Origin: Siphonodentalium dalli
Taxonomy: Eukaryota > Mollusca > Scaphopoda > Gadilida > Siphonodentaliidae
Length of the DNA: 64,000 nucleotides
NCBI GenBank assembly: GCA_032622095.1
Contig: CP136062.1
Coordinates: 156,732,875-156,796,874, forward strand
Direction of reading: 5' to 3'
Position 1 is the stretch's first letter. Every line of letters begins with the position of its first letter. The notes below the pieces were generated by a model. The model was not told the DNA's origin. It was given only the letters and a program-made list of their open reading frames with translations, and ran no database searches. The translations under genes were made by a program, and so were the position numbers. Below are positions 22,264-34,400 of this stretch, in pieces.

Positions 22264-24900
22264 CAATGTGAGTCATCCGAACTTGCCTTGAGGGCTGATT
22301 GAAATGCTACGCGGATGAGTCTTTATTCGTCTCCATGGTATACTATGGACTTCTGTCGTACATCTCCATCAACCTTGTATAAAATGTTCTCAACGCCATG
22401 CTATAGGGAGTCTAATGGTTTAGTTTAACCATACGTCAGTCGATGTCATGGTTGGGGACCAAGGAAGGAACACGATACAAACTTCTTTGTCATCGATTGC
22501 CACCAGACGAATACATAATGGAATTTAGATTGTACATGGCATTTAGGGTATGATTTAAAGTTGGCAAAGTGCACCGTCGAAGTGAATGATGGACCCGAAG
22601 CTCTTTATAATGTGTTTTCACTGGGGCCCGAACCATTCAATTGTATAAAGGTTACACCCCCACTATTTCAGAACCAAATAAGTCCAATATGAACATATGT
22701 GGATATTTAAGTCAGACATGAACCTATTTGTACGAGAGTGTTCTGGAAATGTATATGTATGCGTCTATATGATATACTGCACTACATGGTGTACTTTAAA
22801 GTCACATGGCGGTATGCGCTCCGAAATACACCTAATAATATTCGCTGTAGATTTTTCCCGGTATCGAAATAGGTCGAGATATACTTCCATTTTACGGCAG
22901 TATAGTCCCAGACAGACGCATTGAACTCATACAAAATATAACTTTGAAGACGGTGTTTGGGTGCTAAACAAACAACAGCCATGTCACGGCATGGCACATT
23001 AAAGATAATTCTGTGTTACGCTATTCCTGATATTGTAGAAATAAAGAGCGTTTGTTTCACTTCTGTGCGAAAAATTGAAAACAGCTGGAAGATGTATGTG
23101 ACCATGGCAATTATTTATCAGAGCATATATATGATGCCGGAATATAAATAGTTCGTGTATCTGTCAACCTATATTATACCTCCTACTAAGTTAGGCAGAC
23201 AAATATTTGGAAGCTCGAATGAGCCATGTCCGTTTAACATACTAAACACATGGTGCGTTCTAAATCAGGAATCGAAGTCGGATAAACCATATTGTAATAC
23301 GACCTTGCCTAAACCTACACACAAGGCTCGTCCTGATTGGTCAGTATCCTGTATTCCCATGCAGACGCGGACCGTCCTTTTGTAGTACAATTCTAGATAT
23401 TTTTAATTGTACCACAAACAATGTGGTACAATCAGTGAAATGCTGCCAACGCCTCGAAATTTCAGAAGTCAAACCATACGGCCATTGGCTAATGTCATGC
23501 TAAAGACTGAAGAAAGAGACATATAATGACTAACTACTGTATTATACTGATTTTTATTTAAGTTAGAACAAAAATAAGTCTTAAGTGAATTTGTTTGCCA
23601 CAAAAACAATGGAAAGGGGTTGTCGTTCAATAGTGACGCTATGTTTCACTATCAGGTCTAAGAGAAGAATTGTTTGGTGGAAAATCTTACCACGCAGAGC
23701 TAGAAACTGGGCTATTATATAACAGTTTGAACATATGTCACTACAATTTCGACCAAACCATACAGTCGAATTACAAAAGAAATAAATACACTGCGCATCG
23801 ACGTGTATAGTAGAATTTGACCACATAAACTTATTGTACTACCCCGCTTCGCGTCGTCCTACAATCAGTTTCTTTGTGGCCGATGCGCAGTGTATTTATG
23901 TCTTAAATAGATAAGACCAACATTTCTATAAAGTGTCGCACAATTAACTAAACTTATATAGTCATCTCCGTGATATGATGTATTCGTTTTAAAGTATAGT
24001 TTTCATACTCATAAGAGTCGCCGATAGATAAAGGAATCGCTATATGGCTAGTTAGGTGTTTCAAAGTGGGCAGATAGGCGCCGTTGGGTATGAGGAGCTA
24101 GAAAACAACAGCATTTATTATAGGCATCAACATGATACTAATCGTGCGGCTTGAAGATAAAGATTTTCTGAATTGGGGTGGAGTTGATGCATTAAATTGA
24201 AAAAGACGGAGTTACCGATATCAAAATGTTTGGTTAGTTTTTAAAGATCTACAGTCCGATTTAACACCAGATGACCGAATTATTTGAGATAATGACCAGC
24301 TTACCGGGACAATGAAAAAGGAAAACTGAATTCAATTATCATCTGTTTTATGGCACGAGCGTCGCGACAATTGACAAAGGCATATACACCAGGTTTACGC
24401 GTATACAATATCATAATTAGAAATGCTGTGTATTATATTCCATGTTTGGGCAACGGAATCATAGCTTCTCTTTATCAGAGACACTCTTTAACAGAGATCG
24501 CTGGAATATTGCTCAGTCGACATAAATTGAAGTCGACATCTGACCAACGAAACCTCCCGCTAATGGACCCAATCATCTTTATTTTGTGAATCAACGTTAT
24601 TGCTGAGTACTCAGTTGTGATACAATCTGTAAGATTACTGTGGTAATAATCTTCTATAACCGATGTCTATTACACGTCCATGTTGTGTTTACTTCTTGAC
24701 ACGGGTCGAATTAATGTTGTAAAACTAAAGACAACAATGTGATTCAGGGTATATGATCCATGTATAAGATTGACGTTGTATTATGCCAATTTGTGGAAAA
24801 CATAAACTACCTTGACCAAATATATTCCTATCAAATGTCCCCATAAAATGTTCACGTCACTTTAACCTGGACAACGCCGGGTCACCATGCTAGTACTATA
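22264..24900. other. Unassigned right end of copy 1
   Basis: No gene recognised. It contains a GAGTCATCCG ... CGGATGA hairpin remnant (22271-22317), a short palindrome ATTGTACCACA/TGTGGTACAAT (23406-23432) and an 18-bp perfect inverted pair (23783-23800 with 23881-23898). A 75-codon + frame (22697-22924) is kept in copy 2 (62258-62485) with a serine-to-valine-type change and no domain. Copy 2 counterpart: 61820-64000. Confidence 0.4.
23783..23898. repeat. 18-bp perfect inverted repeat, copy 1
   Basis: TAAATACACTGCGCATCG (23783-23800) pairs exactly with 23881-23898 across an 80-bp loop. Both arms are unchanged in copy 2 (63325-63342 and 63423-63440). Likely termini of a small foldback element. 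Confidence 0.6.
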
Positions 24901-24945
24901 TATAGCATGTAATAAAATGCGTAGGAGCTGGGAGGAACACACTAC

Positions 24946-24953
24946 TCACGTGA
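24946..24953 (+). promoter_or_regulatory. Palindromic E-box TCACGTGA
   Basis: TCACGTGA lies 65 bp before the TATA box. This octamer is the preferred site of bHLH-Zip factors of the MITF/TFE/USF type. Its position is suggestive. No binding evidence exists, and the octamer can occur by chance. Confidence 0.35.
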
Positions 24954-25017
24954 CTATTTCTGGCAAGCAACGTTAGAATGTGATTATTTATTATAATTAG
25001 ATGAGGATTCAGCGTCC

Positions 25018-25026
25018 TATATAAAG
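25018..25026 (+). promoter_or_regulatory. TATA box of the RGK gene
   Basis: TATATAAAG lies 104 bp upstream of the start codon. A start of transcription near 25045-25055 would leave a 5' leader of about 75-85 nt with no upstream ATG seen. It is the best core-promoter match in the region. Confidence 0.6.
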
Positions 25027-25129
25027 AGTCGTAGATAGGGACACCACTCATAACGCATTTGCAACTCATCAGTTAATAAACCATCGCTGACATTTATATC
25101 GCACCTTCGATATCCTGTAATTTGTCAAA

Positions 25130-25454
25130 ATGTCTCGTCAAAATTATAAAATTAATGCTGAGGATCGTGACATATACTCCTGTCGTTCTTTCAGCTTCAC
25201 ATCAAAAGGACTGATCAATAAGGGGGATTCGATGCAATCTCTGAGTGACGTAAGCCTAACATCAAGTAGTGGCGAATCGAGCGATAGTTCTTCCCGTACT
25301 TCTAGCTGTTCTGACTTCTTTTACGCAGACGAATCGGTGCTACGCCAAGAATGCTGCCGTGTAGCTGTCGTAGGTTCACATGGCGTTGGGAAGACGGCCC
25401 TGATACGACAATTTATGACGTCAGAATACGTTGGTGATGTCGACGATGTGGAAG
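25130..25454 (+). CDS. RGK GTPase exon 1 (N-terminus and P-loop)
   Basis: The first ATG after the TATA box opens this exon, in the context AAAATGTCT. It encodes residues 1-108 plus one base of codon 109. It covers the Ser-rich leader and G1 loop. The chosen donor is AAG|GTTGGT. A second GT in the same phase, TTG|GTGATG at 25433/25434, would remove seven residues (GDVDDVE) without changing frame, so the exact donor is uncertain. Without splicing, translation stops at 25466. Confidence 0.85.
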
Positions 25455-28400
25455 GTTGGTACCGTTAATTTATTTTATTGTTTAAAGATTCGAATGGGCA
25501 CCTAATTAGTACCTAAGGTAATTTCCAGATAATATCAATATCAAATATAACCAGAACGCGCCACATGGATTTTTTGTCTCTGGAAGTTACATAATTATAA
25601 TACATAAGACATGACTTTGTTCAGGAAATTGAACGGCACCGATCTCCAGTACCGGGGCTGTATACAAATCATATATTCCTTTCTTCAAATCGTCCATTGA
25701 TGAACTCGCGACTACAAAACAAGGTAAACTGTTCATGTTAGAAATTACACGTGAAAAACATATTTACGGATATCCTTTTTTAAGTATGTCCCTTGTAATT
25801 TGAGTTCATGTCCTCGGTTCCGTTTGTAATCAGCGAATACAAAATAATAACACCGGTCCGTGTTATACAAACCGTTCTGATATATAGAAACCTCGATAAA
25901 ATCGCCCCTAAATCGTCTATTATTCATATATTTGAGTTTTACGATGCGTAAACCAGACATAAGAATAAACGCGATGTGTTGCATCCCAAAGGGATAATTA
26001 CACTCACTTCATTTGCTGTAGTATTTTCCCCATCGATATCCAAATATTAAATGCTTTTAAATATGGTAATTATATTGGTATGGGAATGGACGTTGCATAT
26101 TAAATTTCGCTATGACAACGCAAGACGTCGCGGCAACGTCACTACAAAGTTTCCAATATTTAACAATAGTTCACATTTAATCTATGTGTGTATATAAGTG
26201 TATTACGGGTTGATAGTTTTCACTAAAATAACTATAATTATTAATCGACGTATCATAACAAAATGACAGATTGAATGGCATTTATCGTGTCCGACCAAAA
26301 ACTGTTCGCAATATACAGATATGGTAAATGGACCAATATCATAGCAATTAGCCAGGCTGCTTAACAAAAGGTAAACAAATGTACGACAGATTATAAGACA
26401 TCGCCATCGCGACGAGCACTGACGGAAATCGTTATTGTATGCTGTAACCCTTGCTACACTAAAGCATCATTGAATAGTTGTGATCCCAAATGAAATGTTC
26501 AGACAATAAGCTCAACAAACGACCATTGTCTTTGTTGAACTTATTATCTGGACGGTTCCCTCAACAAATAGGGCTCCTTCTGCTATATTATGTATCTGTC
26601 GTCTGTTTTTATCACATAACATGCCTCCAAACAAATAATAGACTATTCCAACATACCGTCGTGCGTGCAACTGAGTTAATTGTGGTCCTAAATATTCACA
26701 TAGGTTCATATTGAACTAATTTGATTATGACATAATCCCATAGAGAGCTTATACGGTTATTATATGTCGCGTCGATGAAAAAGTGACAAAAGAATTCCAA
26801 TATGGGCTTATTTATTATTGAAAAAGTCCCATAATGGACTGTTTTAAAACCCGCTTATATGTCCACATAGAGCATATATTGAGCCTATTTCGCACACAAA
26901 AACAAGCCCGTTATAAGCTTATTTTCACGAGAACAGGCTGATTATTCATATGTACACTTTTCAACTGACTATGAAAATCCATTCAGTATAGCAAGAGTTA
27001 ATGCCCCTCACCCAAAGTTAACTTAGTTAAGTATAAAATATTGGAAACGTTTACAACATAGCTGTGACATTGACAGATAATTTTCCCGAGAATACGAAGC
27101 CGGTATATTATTACGTCATGAATTATCAACCAACATGTATCATACCTCCTTCCAAATTATGTTGACAGAATTTGGAATCTCGAATGAGTCATTTGAGGAC
27201 TTAAAATATTTGTCAAATTTTACTCTTCAGGTACCAAATCGCTTCTATAATAATAAATAATTTCAGAAATCAAATAAATCATTACATACATTATTGTTTT
27301 GGCCATATGAGAGGAAGCTTAATTAATTTTGTGTCACAATGTTGATTTTATGATTTATTACATAGCACAGCCCCATATATTGCAATGAAGAATAAACCAG
27401 CCACATTTAGGCCAATACATTATTGCGGATCACCGCCTAACGATATATTAAGACATGTCTCCTCAGACCTTAAAATATATCTAGTAGTAATTTTAAATTC
27501 CTAGGCAAATATTTTGACAAGAACATTACAATAAAATTGAAAATGTCGACAAAAAAGCTTGGAAACACGGAAGATTTCTAACAGTGTTTTTGGCAAAAAA
27601 AAAAGCTTGGCATCACAAATTATTAACACCGATATGGAGAATAACAGTGTCGGTAAGATGATGTCATGTTTTATATTGCTTGCTACTATTTCCAGTTCCG
27701 CCTTTTCTAGCTATGCTACTGCTGTAACAGTGCTGTTCACAATTGGTATTCTGAAATTCGATTTGTTGTTTGCATTGATTCATTCGCTATATTCCAGAAG
27801 ATGATGACGATAACATCAAACAGGTGTCTGTCATGTTAAATGGAGAACAAGTATGGCAATGCTTTAACGAGGAACTAACACATCAGGTATGATCTAATCC
27901 ATACCACGGACATTTTGCTCCTATTCACTGTCTAAAATATATTTCATGCTAGAAATTAAATATAATGACGGCCGGTACGACTATATATATCTCGAGTTTT
28001 AAATTAAAGATGTATTCATGTTTCCAAACCACCCGTAACTGGCATGGGGCGACAAATGTGTTTACTTAAAGTACACATTTCAAACATAACATATAGCATA
28101 TAATTTTTTTATCAGTCGATGTATTCGCCTACAATTACAATACTTAAGTTAAGAAATACGTTATGATTACATATATAATAAAGCTGAGTGTAAAATTTTC
28201 AAGAGTGGAATTGTGGTTTTAACCACGAGTCTTTTGGCGAGTTTTTAAAACCACAATTCCACTCGGGGTGACAATGTGGTAATGATGGTCCTATATTCGA
28301 GGGGCACACTTACTCAATTTAAGATATTACGGAAGTAGTGGCACGGGTTACTGTTTATTTAGCAAGTGTCTAAACTCGAGGGAAATGTGCGGCCCAAGCA

Positions 28401-31400
28401 GCCCAACATATTTATTGATTTATTTTAATTGTGATTTTGCGAAATAGTGAATTGGCATATACTAATAAATGACGCTTCCGCGTGCATCGTCTTGGTCGCT
28501 GCGGGACTTTCAACTCTTCCAAAAAACAGGATCTTTGTTTGTAATGTATGTCAGTAAGTGCCTATTCGGGGTACCAGTTACAACAACAACAATAACAACA
28601 TCCAGCCTATGATTCATGGAAAAATGTTATTAAAAAGTTGATGTACATGATACAATCTAAACGCACAAATACGAAAACAAAGTTGTTTAAATGAGAACTT
28701 TACAAGAAATATTGTTGTCGCTCTGAAACTTCGAAACTATGAAATAACTGGATACACAATTAATTATCAAACAAGAGTATTTTATGTGTCACGTCTCGTT
28801 CCGAAAATATCATTATACACACCATCTGATAACGCAGTTTATTCAGGGACGGGTGTGTAAATAAGGGGCACAGTTATTTGAAGGATGACTGAAAGTTGAA
28901 CCCACAACACTTACACAATGTACGTATGCCTGGGTTGGGCACAGGCTAGAATTTCATATTTGACACATAAATCATTTTAATGTGGGCCGGTATCAAGGTT
29001 AAAAATGGTCACCACTCGGATTTCGAAAACAAATTTATTTCATGCAGATGACAAATTTTGATAAGTGAGACCAGTATATGTAGCCACTGTTTCGCGGACA
29101 TCGCTGCTACCTGATACGGGTGTGGTAAAAGTAAAATGAAACATTATTTTCAAAACTAACAAAACATGCTCTAATTATAACCAACCTTTTCTCAATACAC
29201 ACACCACATCCCTTTTACCCCTACTGAACATTTGAAACCAGACTGTCACCTTAATGGACGTGTCATTTCGTTTGTTTGCGATGGAGACCATATCTACACA
29301 TGCTATGTATGATAATATGTATAATGATCGTTGACACGCCATGTATATTTTCAACCGCAATAAGCAATATTGGTTGCGGTTTAACGCCACGTGGATATTT
29401 TTCCCCATCATATTTTGTTTGAAAAGGTCTAAAAGGCTATTACTATAAATTATTTAAGCTCACACTTCTTGAATGAAATTTTAATAAAATTTCAGTCGTG
29501 CACTGTACCTTGCAGTGTGAATGTTAGCATTTCAGTTAAGATTAAAAGAGCATGATACCTTGAAGAAGTACATATCATTTGAAGAATCATCAATGACGAC
29601 ATATACACATTGCTGTGGATAAAGGCGACATATGCCAATATGTACACAAGCAGAGTGGTATATATAACATGAAATGTTCCTTCTAAGTCGGTAGATTTGC
29701 CGAAACATTGTTAGTGAGAATATTGTCAAATTGATGCGATGCCAAACACTCCTGCACGGTGATAAAATAAATTGGAGAATAATCTTTCTCACAGTATTTA
29801 TAATTAACAGATAATATATCAAAACACATCATCATTATTATATATTAAATAAATGCAGTGAATATGGCGAAATAGTTTGCATTAGTTTATCGCCGATTGT
29901 TGCGTCCAGAATCGAGAAGTAAATATCTACATTTGAGCGAAGTTCAGATATTTTCTATGGAGTACTCACTATTTGCTTGACATTTTCGGCGATGTTAGTA
30001 GAATGACACATTCACCAAATTGGCATAGCACAGGATACTAATGGTGATATTTGCTGGTCTTGCAATGACTTGCATGTGACATTCCAGTTTCTGCAGGTGT
30101 GGGTGCAGACATAAGACAGGGTGCATATCGAATCAACTTAACAAATAATAATTGTGATATTTAGAGAAGGGACACTCCAGTTTCAGCAGGGCCGGGTGTA
30201 AAATGATGGGAGCATCAAACCAGTGCACAATAACTATAATATGAACCCTCAACACAATGCCTGGTTAGAGCACAGGTTTATGCTTTAAGATTTGGTTGCA
30301 GCATTATTATTTTAATTGGGATAGCAATAGACAGAGTGACATACACCCCTTGGTATTATGTGACACAAACGACATTTTCGAGAATAACTGGAAGAACGCT
30401 ATTTCCTAACTCCAACATCAAAACTGTTCTAAATACTCACCATTGGGATTTTCAAAAACAAATTTGTTTTAATGCAGATGATAAATGTAGGTGGTAAAAC
30501 GGCATCAGCGTCGGTGGCCACTGTTTTGCAGAAATCGGTACTACTGCGGGTGGGAGGCAACGTAGTCTGAAACAATATTTTTTCAAAACTCAAAGAAACC
30601 CGATAAAGCTCACAAATTAATAACTAACATTCTCTCAATACACGTGGCATATCCAAGGTGCCAGCAAACACTGGTACACTATTTTAAGAAATTTATCCCT
30701 ATTGATAATTGGAAAATGTTGAGTGTCGCACCATTATCTAAATGAAAATCGTACAAGGATTTGTAGAAATTGGCTGGAATCCTGAAAACATATTATAGTT
30801 TATTGATATTTAAAGTGACTTAAATGCGAGGGTTTATTACGCTGTGATATTTTTGTCTTTTTTGGAGATAATGTTTTAGTTTTGCCACTTTCCTTCAATA
30901 TCACGTTAAAATATGTCTCTTGTGCCTAAAACGACAGTAATCCGTAACCACACTAAGGGCGTCTCATCCTGTACAAGCTGGCGGTGTATGTCTTGGTCAA
31001 AAGCCATGACTAGTGCTTGATCAATCAATTGAACATAATGCTCGATTATTCCTGGATGATAATTTACAAGATGCTGATGTTGAGAGGGGGTTCATCGGTC
31101 TTTGTCTTGAATACATTTGTTCTGGATATTCCTCTCGTTATAACTATTAAAGTCGGCATTTCTACGTTGGCCTTAAGTTTTGTTATAAGATGAGTCAGTC
31201 GTTTCCTATGATTGCCAATACTGGAAATGACACTGAGACACTGTTTTTTTGTATATATGTAAATGTTTAGACAATATGTAGTCGGTACGGGTGGGGCATG
31301 GAAAGTGTTTTGGACGTGTGCATATTATATCCACTGCCCCAGCTGCGTGGCGCTATTTGGTTATATTTAAAAAATGCTCGTTGCGAGGTGTGAATTGGGA

Positions 31401-34400
31401 GTCTGGCGGTGTAGAACCTTCACAAATGGCGGGGCAACATGTGTCGTATATACTGATTTGTAATTGGTGGAAGAAATTAATCTATTTGCCCGCATGCTGA
31501 AAAAACAAATTCTTTAAATACAAATTTGTTGAAAATAATCAAGGATTTTGATTTGAGTTGCCTGCTCCTATAAATTTTATCTAGACTAATGGCATTGAAA
31601 TATTATATTGTACGAAATTTACCAACACTGACTGATATGCCAAGCACCAGAACAACATGTATGGCATTGTTGATTAGACACCATCAATTGAACAGGGATT
31701 AAACAAAGATGGTGGAAAAAGAGTCATGAGCTATTTTAGAATCTGGATATCCAGCATTTCTCTACGATGTACAACTCAACTTGAGCAACCTGGGTATATG
31801 CTGCTCAACTTTAAACAACTAGGATATCTACCGTATACTATATGCACCGTTTGGTGGAAATCGACTCGTCCGACGACCAGTAAAACCAATTTAATTAAAC
31901 AGTGGTGGTGTAGAAAGTGGGGGTGACTGAACATAGCTGCTGTTATGACAAATTCATATTAACATACGAACATGTCACTGAATATAGTTGGGTGTCACGA
32001 CCTTAGGAAAACATCAAATTTGAATCTCTGAAAGATGACAATAACTCTAACCATAACTCTAACCGGAACGCGACCTCAATCCTAACCCGAACCGGTATGG
32101 GACGGTACCCTAACACTAACGAGGACGGAACCGTACCATAACACAAACCGAGACGGGACCATAAACTGATCCGTAACTCTAACAGGGATACGACGGGACC
32201 TTAAGCATAATCCTAACCGGGACGGGACCTTCGTCCGGGGCGGAACAATCGGAACCGAACCATAACTCTAACCATAACTCGGGGCAAACATCAAATTTGA
32301 ATCCCTGGAAGATGACGTGGGGCAGAAACAAAATACTGATTTCCAAACATGACAATAAAGAGACAGTTTCAACATATGTTTATATTACATGAGTTTAATC
32401 CGTAACATGATACGGACATATACGTTCAGAAGAGATATCCGTCATGGCTACTGGTTGAGGTGGTTACTTCAAATAAACGAGATAAATCACTACCATGACT
32501 AATCTACGATATGAGCATCACATTGAATCCTGATAATAAAGGAATATGAGAACGGTAACATGGGAATATGGACATCGAGGTGTTATCCTGTAATCAGGTA
32601 AGATTTAATCTAGTAATTAATGAGGACCTATGTTGACATTTCTGCTCAAATTTTATTTCAATGAATTATGTTTAAGGAGACTAATTACCACCACCCAACT
32701 ACCACATACAAGTTCGAACTGATTTATGATAATATATTCCACGCACAGGAACAATTATTCAAAACATTACTATTTATGGTTTTGCGCAATCATTCCGAAA
32801 CTCGGTCTGTATGTGACTAGTTCGTATCTATAGTAAAATATATAAGTTTACTGAACCAATTCGATAGTGTTTCGTGTAATGTTGTCGTTGGTAGCTATAT
32901 AATATTATACAGATACATACCATTGTTGGAAGGTTATACTATACAGTTCTAGTTTGATGTAAGCAGATCACTCAACAAAAATATTTCCATGATGTTGAGT
33001 TGTTAACTTATTACACACTATAACAATAATTTAAGTTCGCTGGAAAATCAGGTTACTCAATGAGGAAGCCTACAACTGTAAGAGTTTACGCTTACCTGGT
33101 TGTTCTCCCTTTTACAGAATATGGTTCCAACTCATGACTGCGAAATCTACGTAGTTGTCTACTCGCGAGGAGACCGGAAGTCCTTTCGCCACGCAATTGA
33201 CATCCTGTTCCATTTGCGCCGAGTGAGCAAAGTCACCAAGCCCATCATTTTGGTGGAGAACAAGTGCGATCTTGTCCGGACAAAGGTCATCGCCGCCGGA
33301 GGTGAGTACCGTGTCTTTGCCAAACACTGAATTACTAGTAGTTTCCGAATGAAATGTTCAGATAAGTTCTACAACCGGCCAGTGTAGAAACTATTTTCTG
33401 AACATTATATATAGGTATGACTCATCTGCACTTGTATTATATGTTCGTCTGTCGTCTGCTAATAATATGTCATTCCAATATATACTGTTATACCTGATGG
33501 GAGAAACTATTTTGTGATGACATGGTTAACATCTCCATGGACAGTTTATTACATATATTATTTCAGATGTTCTAGCAATGGGTCAATATCTTCAAAAGTT
33601 TAAATATGTTCACTAGACGCACAAAACACTTAAATATACTTTACCTAGATCCAGCTATGTATGGGGTCATCTCCAACTCTCTTCAATAGAATATATGCAA
33701 TAAATTAATGAATTTGAGTCGTCGTGCATGAGTGAAAAAAACAGTAATTTAGTCTATTACATCGCCCATGAAGAGTATGTACTGTCGCAAAGGGAGATAA
33801 ATCATGAGTCAGAAATAAGCTAAATGTTTTTGAGCAGAAATAACAATTCTAAATTAAATTGAACGTGAGTTGAATCCTTGTGAACATCTGCAGTACACCG
33901 GTTTATCACATAATTAACCGTTAACCCCGTCCCAATGTTTTAGTAAGACACACGTGTATTATCGCTGCGCGCAGTGACGTAAGGGCTTATATCAATGGTG
34001 TCGAAGCCAATTCGGGGACTTTATTATTATGTTAAACATAATGTAATTACGATATACGATTTTTGTTGCGTTATTTAGTGTTGGGTGTGAGATAACATGG
34101 TTGATACGGGTTGTTGACAAAATTGTTCAACATGAAAAGACACATTTGAAATTACATATATTCGCTCTTGAATGTGCATTTACATCATATTTGGTTGTGA
34201 TAAGGAACCCAATATTAATTTTGTTAACCCCAGCCTTTTCGAGGTCGTTTTTCCTCGCTTATGTGTGACTGTGATAAAATGGATCTTAAATTCGTCGCAT
34301 TTCTATGCGAATTGTATTATTCCAATAAATTCGATTCTAGCCTCACAAAAGCTCGGTTCGAATATAATTTAGTGCACTCGGTTGATTACTTTCGTATACA

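Larger units (their letters stand above)
1..24460. repeat. Copy 1 of a large direct duplication
   Basis: This segment is colinear with 39031-64000. Position 1 (GAAACTCGAC) matches 39031, and 24460 (CAACGGAATC) matches 64000. The offset grows from 39030 to 39540 through indels. Mismatches are mostly scattered substitutions, from under 1% across the Helitron to perhaps 3% elsewhere by eye. The left limit is cut by the window edge. The right limit may extend past 24460, because copy 2 ends at the window edge. Confidence 0.97.

Noticed and set aside
33112-33327. Minus-strand 71-codon frame
   Set aside because: Antisense shadow of RGK exon 3.
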